The notes beneath the pieces are model-generated. The model ran no database searches. It saw nothing but the letters and a program-made list of their open reading frames with translations, and was not told the origin of the DNA. DNA of 64,000 nt from assembly GCF_002368195.1 (NCBI RefSeq), contig NZ_AP018178.1, forward strand, positions 8,072,645 to 8,136,644, given 5' to 3'. Each line of letters starts with the position of its first letter. Position 1 is the stretch's first letter. The translations under genes and the position numbers were made by a program. Below are positions 1 to 7,700 of this stretch, piece by piece. This DNA comes from Calothrix sp. NIES-2100 (GTDB lineage: Bacteria > Cyanobacteriota > Cyanobacteriia > Cyanobacteriales > Nostocaceae).

Positions 1-451
1 CGCCGATGGCTTTTAATGTATTAGCTTCCCCTAAGCGAGCGCCAATATCGCGGTAGAATGCCAAGGCGGCTTCGTAGCGTTCTAAAGCTTCGGTGCGTCG
101 GTCAAGGAACTGTAAAACATCGCCGATGGCTTTTAATGTATTAGCTTCCCCTAAGCGAGCGCCAATATCGCGGTAGAATGCCAAGGCGGCTTCGTAGCGT
201 TCTAAAGCTTCGGTGCTACGTTTGAGGAACTGCAAAACATTGCCGATGGCTTTTAATGTATTAGCTTCCCCTAAGCGAGCGCCAATATCGCGGTAGAATG
301 CCAAGGCGGCTTCGTAGCGTTCTAAAGCTTCGGTGCGTCGGTCAAGGAACTGCAAAACATCGCCGATGGCTCTTAATGTATTAGCTTCCCCTAAGCGAGC
401 GCCAATATCGCGGTAGAATGCCAAGGCGGCTTCGTAGCGTTCTAAAGCTTC
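1..451 (-). repeat. Tandem 120-bp repeats encoding near-identical TPR units
   Basis: Four units start at 1, 121, 241 and 361. The first ~94 bases of each are almost the same, and the few differences cluster in the last ~25 bases (compare 216-227 with 336-347), which encode the loop before the next helix (LDRRTE or LKRSTE). The array may continue beyond the left edge. Such identity points to recent duplication or gene conversion. Confidence 0.95.
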
Positions 452-1054
452 TGCTGCTTTATAAAATTTAAATTTTGCTCTACCTGCCCAATAGTAAACT
501 TCTGCTTGAGCAGGTTTTGCCACTCGCCCTGCTGTAATCTGTTCTAGCAATGCCGTAATCAGCGATTCTATTTCAGCAACACGATAGTTATTCACCCAGT
601 TTCTGGCTAAATCCCAAAGTTCACTGCCTTTCCACTCTGAGTCAACTACAACCAAGTGATAAAGCCATTCAATTTGAGTTTCTGGTTGCTCGTTGCTGCT
701 ACTAAAATACTCTACTGCCCGTTCTGATAGAGTAATAAATTCCTGACGCTGCTTATCCCATAGATGATTTAATATCAGCCGTCGCGTTAAATCGTGAATA
801 TTATGTCTTCGTCCGGGAAACTTTTCTACAAAAGGTAAAGTTTGCAATTCTGTATAAAGCTGAGATGCTTGTGCTTGCAATTCTGGGCGCAGTGCTGCTA
901 AAATCTCTGCATTAAACCAGTGGGGAATTGCCGCCGCCCATGCTACCGCAGCTAATTCAGGCGAAAGCGTTGCAAGTAAACTCTCGGTGACAATCCAAGA
1001 ACGTTCCTCATCTGTTTGTGCCTTGGCTAGCTTCTCCAATAACGGATTATTCAT
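1..1054 (-). CDS. TPR-repeat protein, partial (third gene of split STAND-like operon)
   Basis: The frame starts at an ATG (1054-1052) and stays open to the window edge, so the C-terminus is missing; 351 codons are visible. The first ~190 residues are helical and resemble the winged-helix or linker part that follows the ATPase domain in STAND proteins. From about residue 192 the protein consists of 40-residue tetratricopeptide units (ALERYEAALAFYRDIGARLG core) that are almost identical in DNA. The ATG overlaps the TGA of the upstream P-loop ATPase gene (ATGA), so translation is probably coupled. TPR arrays in such systems usually act as the sensing or protein-binding arm. The exact partner is unknown; a role together with the two upstream genes is inferred from the overlap. 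Confidence 0.85.
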   Translation of the reverse strand, partial: MNNPLLEKLAKAQTDEERSWIVTESLLATLSPELAAVAWAAAIPHWFNAEILAALRPELQAQASQLYTELQTLPFVEKFPGRRHNIHDLTRRLILNHLWDKQRQEFITLSERAVEYFSSSNEQPETQIEWLYHLVVVDSEWKGSELWDLARNWVNNYRVAEIESLITALLEQITAGRVAKPAQAEVYYWAGRAKFKFYKAAEALERYEAALAFYRDIGARLGEANTLRAIGDVLQFLDRRTEALERYEAALAFYRDIGARLGEANTLKAIGNVLQFLKRSTEALERYEAALAFYRDIGARLGEANTLKAIGDVLQFLDRRTEALERYEAALAFYRDIGARLGEANTLKAIG

Positions 1055-1809
1055 TGCCGTTCTCTCGCTAGCGTTTCTAAAGTTTTGACAATTTCCGCAG
1101 GTTGCCCTTTAAATATCTGCATCGCCATTCTTACCTCATCTTCATTGAAGGGCAATCCAGTTTTTTGGGTGTAGTCATACCACGCATTCAACTCCAAAAT
1201 GGGTTCTAAACAACAACAATGATGTAAATCCATCCACTCAATTGTCGGTTGAGGAATCTGCTGTCCAGCGATGACTACAATCAATTTAGGTGTATCAGCA
1301 ACTTCTGCTAAAAATTCACCCCCTAACCAGTCTGCCAGTTCGGTGGGGGCTTTTTCGTAAGAATCAAACAAAAAAACTAGTGTTTGGGAAATTTTCCGCA
1401 AGTCTTCAAAAAATGCCTCTCGTAATTCAGTCAAGCGAAAATTACGTGTACTCTCATCAACATTGCTCAAAACTACGCTCAATTGGTTATCCTTGCCAAT
1501 CATTGTAGTGTCAGAGACTTGCACCCCCGAACTCAAGTATTGCTGAACAGCAGCATTTAAGCGAGGAAAACTTGCCTCTCCCAAACGCTTACGTACAGAA
1601 GAAAAAATGTAGGGAATTCCTAGCTGCGCTGATTTGAGATCTACTTGCACACATAAAGTATTTGTAGGCAGACTATGCTTAAACCTTGCCAGTAACCAAG
1701 TTTTACCAAAACCAGATTTAGCTTCAACTAGTAGCACCCGTTTGGCAAAGCTTCCCTGCACCATCTCGTGAAAACGTAAAACTTCCTGCGTGCGATTGGC
1801 GATAATCAT
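1051..1809 (-). CDS. P-loop ATPase, STAND/AAA-like NTPase module
   Basis: A 252-residue ATPase module. The Walker A motif is AKSGFGKT at residues 30-37 (first Gly replaced by Ala) and Walker B is LVFLFD at 144-149; a sensor-like segment VVIAGQQ follows near 178-184. This resembles the NTPase core of STAND proteins (compare the intact two-domain protein at 46719-48824, which has the same order of motifs). Here the protein ends right after the NTPase core, and the TPR part is on the next gene. Its ATG overlaps the TGA of the membrane-protein gene by four bases, and its own TGA overlaps the next ATG. I infer an ATP-driven switch between a membrane partner and a TPR sensor. The target is unknown. 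Confidence 0.85.
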   Translation of the reverse strand: MIIANRTQEVLRFHEMVQGSFAKRVLLVEAKSGFGKTWLLARFKHSLPTNTLCVQVDLKSAQLGIPYIFSSVRKRLGEASFPRLNAAVQQYLSSGVQVSDTTMIGKDNQLSVVLSNVDESTRNFRLTELREAFFEDLRKISQTLVFLFDSYEKAPTELADWLGGEFLAEVADTPKLIVVIAGQQIPQPTIEWMDLHHCCCLEPILELNAWYDYTQKTGLPFNEDEVRMAMQIFKGQPAEIVKTLETLARERQ

Positions 1810-2303
1810 GGATTTGGAGGATTATTTGGTGGCGAAGAAGGCGGATTAGCATCATCTGTGACAGAAAATTCCTGGTTTTCACCATCTATCTCAGTATTTT
1901 CTACCCAAACATCTCCTTTGCTAACTTTGGCTTTATTGCCTTTCCCTTTCATCCTTGTCCCTTTCACCACAGTTCCCGCATTTGTACCAGGCTGCGGAGA
2001 AGTTGGTTGTGCAGATTGTCTACCCCAACTAATCCCAAATATAAGTTGCAGAAAATTAACTACAAAAGCTCCCAATAAAGCAAAACCAAGCTTTTCCACC
2101 AGTCCTCTAACATTAGAGGTTTTAGCCACATCACCAAATAACCACGCCCAAATTGCTCCTAAAATCGCCAGTTCAATTACAATAGCAATTACCAGTAACT
2201 TACTACCCCGAAACGTTCTCAGTGGCGGCAATTGATTAATTAGATATCCAGAAGCGCCACCAATAAATGCAGGCACTAGAATTTGTAAAAGCTCATTTGG
2301 CAT
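1806..2303 (-). CDS. Small membrane protein, first gene of split STAND-like operon
   Basis: A 165-residue protein with two or three hydrophobic segments (about residues 7-24, 35-57 and 68-92), then a soluble tail with a basic stretch (KGTRMKGKGNKAKVSKG near 113-129), an acidic segment and a Pro-rich end (SSPPNNPPNP). I do not recognise the family. Its TGA overlaps the ATG of the P-loop ATPase, so it heads a three-gene unit. A membrane domain next to a STAND-like ATPase and a TPR arm is the arrangement of many single-chain conflict proteins, where the membrane part is the effector; that role is inference here. No clear ribosome-binding site precedes the ATG. Confidence 0.75.
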   Translation of the reverse strand: MPNELLQILVPAFIGGASGYLINQLPPLRTFRGSKLLVIAIVIELAILGAIWAWLFGDVAKTSNVRGLVEKLGFALLGAFVVNFLQLIFGISWGRQSAQPTSPQPGTNAGTVVKGTRMKGKGNKAKVSKGDVWVENTEIDGENQEFSVTDDANPPSSPPNNPPNP

Positions 2304-2517
2304 AGCAAAATCAACTAATTAATACCTTGGTTTCCGCCTAATTACGCTGAATTTACTATACACTCTGTAAACCTACATAGCATGCAAAATCCACAATAGT
2401 ATAAAATTGCTTGGTAGAATCAGTACGCGATCGCTTTATCTCAGAGAAAATGCGATCGCTTGGGGACTTCCATATAAAAAAACATCCCAATCATCAGTTT
2501 ACCAAGCCAGTAACTCG

Positions 2518-2744
2518 TAGGGGCGGGGTCACCCCCATACGTGTCAACTTAACGCGAAACCCTTGCCAAGATGTGATTTGATACAAAATCACGTACCACC
2601 AAGATCCGCGCTACCCCACCCCAGTTTTGCTGACGCAAAACGTCCCCTCCCCGTTTACGGGGAGGGGATTGAGGGGTGGGGTAAAATGCCTGTGGAATAA
2701 GCGTTTTGACTTAAGTTGACACCAATGGGTTACCGTAGCCCTAC
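2518..2744. repeat. Imperfect palindromic (REP-like) repeat interrupted by a MITE-like element
   Basis: The left arm GTAGGGGCGGGGTCACC (2518-2534) and the right arm near 2726-2744 (GGGTTACCGTAGCCCTAC on the plus strand) form a weak inverted repeat similar to the GTAGGGGCGGGTT family seen at 8989, 12190 and 20689. The segment between them is the separate element at 2541-2722. The pairing of the two arms is my reading and is uncertain. Confidence 0.4.
2541..2722. mobile_element. MITE-like element with 12-bp terminal inverted repeats
   Basis: The 182-bp segment begins GTGTCAACTTAA and ends TTAAGTTGACAC, a perfect 12-bp inverted repeat. The inside is non-coding and contains a further inverted pair of C-rich and G-rich tracts (CCCCTCCCCG and CGGGGAGGGG, 2642-2667). 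No transposase is encoded. No clear target-site duplication was seen. Confidence 0.55.
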
Positions 2745-2775
2745 AATTTGGGATAAATTATTTTTTGGAGTTCCC

Positions 2776-2858
2776 TTGTCCTCTGCCGCAATTATTGCAC
2801 TCACCAACAAACTTTTGTCCTTAAGGCGACGATATTAAGTCTGACTCAGAGGCCATTG
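2776..2858. repeat. Direct repeat, left copy (flanks toxin-antitoxin cassette)
   Basis: This stretch (starting TTGTCCTCTGCCGCAATTAT) recurs with about two mismatches at 3823-3906. A second shared block follows each copy: 3041-3075 on the left and 3935-3969 on the right (both contain GCGATCGCTCTTAA, then ACAT and AAAATGCGA). In the left copy the two blocks are separated by the 21-bp HIP1 array. Confidence 0.85.
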
Positions 2859-2864
2859 ATGACA

Positions 2865-3020
2865 ACTCAGAGGCGATCGCTTATGACTCAGAGGCGATCG
2901 CTTATGACTCAGATGCGATCGCTTATGACTCAGAGGCGATCGCTTATGACTCAGATGCGATCGCTTATGACTCAGATGCGATCGCTTATCACTCAGACGC
3001 GATCGCTTATGACTCAGACA
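2865..3020 (+). repeat. 21-bp tandem array, each unit with one HIP1 octamer
   Basis: Units begin at 2865, 2886, 2907, 2928, 2949, 2970, 2991 and 3012 with consensus ACTCAGAKGCGATCGCTTATG; seven carry GCGATCGC exactly and the eighth is partial. Both forward frames are open and one would give a seven-residue DSEAIAY repeat, but that frame has a TAA just upstream and no start codon, so I treat the array as non-coding. Confidence 0.95.
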
Positions 3021-3157
3021 ATATTAAGCCTTGAGGTGAAAGCGATCGCTCTTAATTTTACATAAAAATGCGAGCGCCCCAACTTTGACAAAATGCGATC
3101 GCCTACGCAGACAGTGTTATCGTAAGAAATATTTGGAATTAACAATTACCAAAACAA

Positions 3158-3406
3158 ATGACTATCACTGTCAATGCTGCTGAAGCAACTACCAAATTTG
3201 CAGAACTTCTCAGTCAGGTATTGCTAGGTGAAGAAGTTGTGATTGCTGAACAGGGTGTACCTGTTGCACGTTTAGTTGCAATCACAAATACTAGTTCTCC
3301 TCGCATTCCTGGCTTAGATAAAGGTAAAGTGTTTATAGCACCAGATTTCAATGAGCCTTTACCAGAAGAAATTTTGAGTGATTTTGAAAATTCTAACTTC
3401 GTTTAG
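3158..3406 (+). CDS. Phd/YefM-family antitoxin
   Basis: An 82-residue protein with the typical antitoxin N-terminus (MTITVNAAEATTKFAELLSQ) and the GEEVVIAEQGVPVARLVAI strand-turn motif of Phd/YefM proteins, followed by a less ordered acidic C-terminus that in this family binds and covers the toxin. Family members bind DNA at their own promoter and repress the operon. The PIN-domain toxin gene starts two bases after the stop codon, the usual order for this type. The toxin frame is interrupted by a nonsense codon, so the antitoxin may now be an orphan. The cassette sits between two copies of an imperfect direct repeat, which suggests that it was gained or moved as a unit. Confidence 0.88.
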   Translation: MTITVNAAEATTKFAELLSQVLLGEEVVIAEQGVPVARLVAITNTSSPRIPGLDKGKVFIAPDFNEPLPEEILSDFENSNFV

Positions 3407-3408
3407 TA

Positions 3409-3795
3409 ATGAGAGCTTTACTGGATACCCATGCATTTATTTGGTGGGTGACAGATGACTCTCAGTTATCTGTCACTGCTCGTAATGTGATTGCTGATTC
3501 AGGTAACAGCCTATTTTTGAGCGTGGTAAGTAGCTGGGAGATTATTATCAAAAATAAGCTAGGGAAACTGACTTGACCCGAACCTGTAGAACAGTATATT
3601 CCAAATCGTTTGGCAATTAATCGCTTTGAAAACTTACCCATTGAAATGAGTCATGTTTTGCAAGTTGCTAGTTTACCAAATATCCACCGAGATCCATTTG
3701 ATCGGATTTTAATTGCTCAAAGTCAAGTTGAGAATTTGCCCATTGTGACCATTGATCAGCAAATAACACAGTATGCTGTTCAAACTATATGGTAG
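3409..3795 (+). pseudogene. PIN-domain toxin (VapC-like) with in-frame stop
   Basis: Read through, the 128-codon frame is a full PIN ribonuclease: MRALLDTHAFIWW with the first Asp (residue 6), SSWEIIIKNKLGKL with the conserved Glu, RDPFDRILIAQ and VTIDQQI with the later Asp residues. A TGA at 3574-3576 replaces codon 56, between GKLT and PEPVE, where relatives usually have a hydrophobic residue. A restart at the ATG at 3646 or another internal start would lack the first half of the active site, so the gene is likely inactive. A sequencing error or unusual read-through cannot be excluded. The family cleaves RNA (often tRNA) and is neutralised by the partner encoded just upstream. Confidence 0.85.
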
Positions 3796-3822
3796 GCTCT
3801 ATCTCTGACAAAATGCGATCGC

Positions 3823-3906
3823 TTGTCCTCTGGCGCAATTATTGCACTCACCAACAAACTTTTGTCCTTAAGGCGACGATATTAAGTCTGACTCAGAGGC
3901 TATTGA
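3823..3906. repeat. Direct repeat, right copy (flanks toxin-antitoxin cassette)
   Basis: Second copy of the block at 2776-2858, about 84 bp with roughly two mismatches. Its trailing block is at 3935-3969. It lacks the 21-bp array. Confidence 0.85.
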
Positions 3907-4015
3907 TAAACATCATAATTATGCATTCACCAACTGCGATCGCTCTTAACCCTACATGAAAATGCGAATATAATGTATAATCCCGGACAGTTGAACTACT
4001 ATCACGGGACTGGGT

Positions 4016-4723
4016 ATGAATAGATCGCTCGTAGATCAGCTGATAGAGACTGTTCACCAAGAGTTAATTCCCAAATTACAGATTGAAAGCATAGCTCCCC
4101 ACGATCCAGTAAAAATCAGCTATCTTCCCCAGCCTTGGCAAAAAGTGGGAGCAGGAAATTACGCCGCAGTTGTTTACCATCCAGATTATCCAAGCTGGGT
4201 AGTAAAGATTTACGCACCGGGACGGCCAGGTTTTGAGGAAGAAGTAGAAGTATACCGTCGTCTGGGTTCTCACCCGGCTTTCTCCGAATGTCTATATGCT
4301 ACAGACAGCTTTCTCATCTTGAAGCGGTTACATGGAGTTACCCTGTATGACTGTATGCAACTTGGTCTGCGTATCCCCAAGCAAGTTATAATAGATATTG
4401 ACCAAGCCCTAGACTATGCACGTAAGCAGGGACTATATCCCCATGATGTGCATGGGCGGAATGTGATGATGTATGAAGGTAGGGGATTAGTCGTCGATAT
4501 TTCCGACTTTCTCCATGAAGATAAATGTTCCAAATGGGACAACCTCAAAAAAGCATACTATTTGTTATATCGCCCCATCTTATCCCCATTACGGCTGAAG
4601 ATTCCCTACTTTTTGCTAGATATTGTGCGCAAGACTTATCGCTTCTTCTCTAAGTTAAAAAAAGCTGGCGATCGCATCTTTCAGAAACTCTCTAGAAAAC
4701 ACAATAATAAGACACATTCTTGA
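4016..4723 (+). CDS. Small protein-kinase-like protein
   Basis: A 235-residue protein with a compact kinase core. It has a glycine loop (GAGNYAAVV, 45-53), an ATP-binding Lys in WVVKIY (Lys64), a catalytic loop HDVHGRN (Asp144 and Asn149 spaced as in HRDxxxxN) and VVDISDF (Asp161) where the metal-binding Asp of DFG is expected. The fold is closer to the small RIO or Bud32-like kinases than to full Ser/Thr kinases. The C-terminus is basic (KKAGDRIFQKLSRKHNN) and may contact nucleic acid or membrane. It is a single gene between the toxin-antitoxin patch and the oppositely oriented hybrid kinase. The substrate is unknown. Confidence 0.75.
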   Translation: MNRSLVDQLIETVHQELIPKLQIESIAPHDPVKISYLPQPWQKVGAGNYAAVVYHPDYPSWVVKIYAPGRPGFEEEVEVYRRLGSHPAFSECLYATDSFLILKRLHGVTLYDCMQLGLRIPKQVIIDIDQALDYARKQGLYPHDVHGRNVMMYEGRGLVVDISDFLHEDKCSKWDNLKKAYYLLYRPILSPLRLKIPYFLLDIVRKTYRFFSKLKKAGDRIFQKLSRKHNNKTHS

Positions 4724-4745
4724 GTCTTTGCTCTCTAAATGTCAA

Positions 4746-7700
4746 CTATTTCGTTAAAAGTTGTTGAATGGTTGCTACAAGCTGTTGCAGTCTTACCGGT
4801 TTACTTAAATACTCATTAGCTCCAGCTGCTAGACAAGTTTCGCGATCGCCTGGCATGGCAAGTGCGGTTAATGCAATGATGGGAACATCACTAAATTGGG
4901 CATCATCGCGAATTCGTTGGATAGCTTCCAATCCGTCCATTTCTGGCATTTGAATATCCATCACAATGATGTCGGGATGTTGAGCATAAATCTGCTCAAT
5001 GGCTTGTCGTCCATTGTTGGCTATGGCTAAACGATATCCTCGATGTTGCAAATAGTTAGCCATTGTAGTTATATTGGCTCGATTGTCTTCTACCAGTAAA
5101 ATCAAAGCAGATACCAAAGTGGTTTTTGGTATGACATTCATAGCAGCCGATGCCTGAGAGACAGGAGATTGTAGTTGTTCTAAATTTGTCGGCGATTGAG
5201 CTATTCTCTGCGTTGTGGAAACGCGATCGCTGCTAACATAGGGAATGCGGACTGTAAAACAACTGCCCACTCCCAGCTGACTAGTCAGTGAAACTGTTCC
5301 GCCATGTAAGGAAGTAATTTTTTGTACCAATGCTAAACCTAGACCAGTGCCGTTGTACTGGCGGTTGAGGCTGCTATCTAGCTGAATGAAAGGCTGAAAT
5401 AATTTATCAATATTTTCAGGAGCGATACCGATACCAGTATCACTAACACTGAAATTAATGTAAGCTGTCTGGGGATTGGGCACAGAAGAAGACAAGGAAG
5501 AATTTACTTCCCCTGGTTCTTCCAGCCAAACCTTGAGCTTTACCACACCTTCTTCAGGGGTAAACTTGACAGCATTGCTGAGTAAGTTAATGAGTACCTG
5601 ACGCAGACGGCGCTCATCAGCTTGAATACTGCCGAGATAATTGGGAATATCAGTAATGAGGCGAATATTTTTGTTCAACGCCATCTGTTTGATAAACACC
5701 AGACTGTTATGACACAAGTTAGTGATGGTACTCTCACTCAGTTGCAGTTCCAGTTTACCTGATTCAATTTTTGCTAAGTCGAGGATATCATTGATCAAAT
5801 CTAGGAGGTGTTTACCACTGCGCTCGATGGTGGCGATCGCTTTTGCTTGCTTTTGATTCATCGCACCAAACACGCCTTCCTCAAACGCCTCAGACATACC
5901 CAAAATAGCATTCAGCGGTGTTCGCAATTCATGGCTCATATTAGCCACAAATTCATCTTTGAGGCGAGTAGCACGGGCTAGTTCGGCGTTAGCATTGGCT
6001 AATTGCTCATTGATCTGTTGCAGTTGTTTCTCAGCTTGTTTGCGCCCTGTGATGTCGAGAATAGTTCCCAGCAAATGTCTTGGCTGACCATCCGCATCAA
6101 ATATTACTTCGCCGCGTGACAGTAAATAACGTAAACTTTGATCCGGACGATAAAAACGATACTCTATTTCATAAGATAGCCCGTCAGCGATCGCTTGCTC
6201 GATCACAAAATCGCGATGTTCGCGATCATCAGGATGTATGCACCCTAACATTTCCTCATAACTCGGCGTACCAGATTCAGGATTGCGACCAAAAATGCGA
6301 AAGACTTCCTCTGACCATATTACCTCTTGGGTTTGCAAGTTAAGTTCCCAGCTACCTAAATGAGCAATCCTTTGAGCAGCCGCAAGGTTCGCTGCATTTT
6401 TGTAAAGTTGAGCCTCAATTTGTTTTTGCTTTGTAATATCTTTGGCAATACCCACACCGCCAATGATCTCTCCTTCGGCATTGCATAAGGGTTTAACTGA
6501 GAGGGAGACAGGAAAACGGGAGCCATCTTTACGAATGAAAGTCCATTCCTCTGGGTTATTAGCTAGCTGGGTTTTGTTGAGCAATTCTCCACCAGGGACA
6601 ATTTCTCTGCCCAATTCTAGCGAGAGTTCTTGTGCCTGTTGTTGAAGTTCCTCCACGTCATGGAAGATTAGAGGTTTTACCCGACCCACAACTTCCTCGG
6701 CTGTATAACCCAACATCTTCTGAGCAGCTGAGTTAAAAATTTGAATTATGCCTTCATGATTGGTAGAAATAATCGCATAATCGGTAGATTCGAGGATAGC
6801 TTGTTGCAGATTCATCAGTGCAAATAACTCGGCTTGAGCCTGTTTGCGAGTACTGATATCTGTTTCGGAACCACTCATGCGGATGACATTACCTGCTTGA
6901 TCCCACAGTGCTTGACCCCGGTCTAAAATCCACAAATATGAACCATCTTTGCACTTTACTCGATATTCTTCTTGGAAGAATGGTGTCTTCTGGGCAAAAT
7001 GGTCAGCCACCGCCGCCATAATGCGATCGCCATCTTCCGGATGAATGCCACTTGACCATTCTTCTAAGCTAGAGCCAATTTCATCTTCACTAAAGCCCCG
7101 CATTTGTTTCCAGCGTGTCGAGAAGAATACCTGATTAGTTTTCACATTCCAGTCCCAGATAGCATCTTTACTGCCGCTGACTGCTAATTGCCAGCGTTCT
7201 TCACTCTCTGTTAAAGCTGCGGTGCGCTGTTTGACTCTGGCTTCGAGTTCTTGATTGAGTTGCTGCAATGCTTGTTGTGCTAAAATTCGCTCGCTAATGT
7301 CCTCAATTACACTGATAAAGTATTGCGGATGATCAAAAGCATTATGCACTAAAGAAACTGTCAGTTTAATCCAGACAATTGTCTTATTCTTGCGGATATA
7401 GCGTTTTTCCATTGAGTAGGTCTTAATTGCACCTGCTAGCAGCATTTGTAATTGCTTTAAATCTGCTGGTAAATCATCTGGATGGGTAATCTCCTGAAAG
7501 CTCAAGTTCATAATTTCCGCCTGAGAGTAGCCAATAATCTCAGCAAATCGTTGGTTAACACGCAAAAATTGCCCACTCAATGACACATGGCTAATTCCCA
7601 CTGCTGCTTGCTCAAAAGTACTGCGAAATCTGGCTTCACTTTCTTTAAGAGTTTTCTCAGTGCGTTTGCGTTCTTTCAGTTGTGTTTGCGCTATCTCGTA

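Noticed and set aside
2856..3065. Open frame across the 21-bp array
   Set aside because: It exists because the repeat unit is a multiple of three. The product is a plain heptapeptide repeat and there is no ribosome-binding site.
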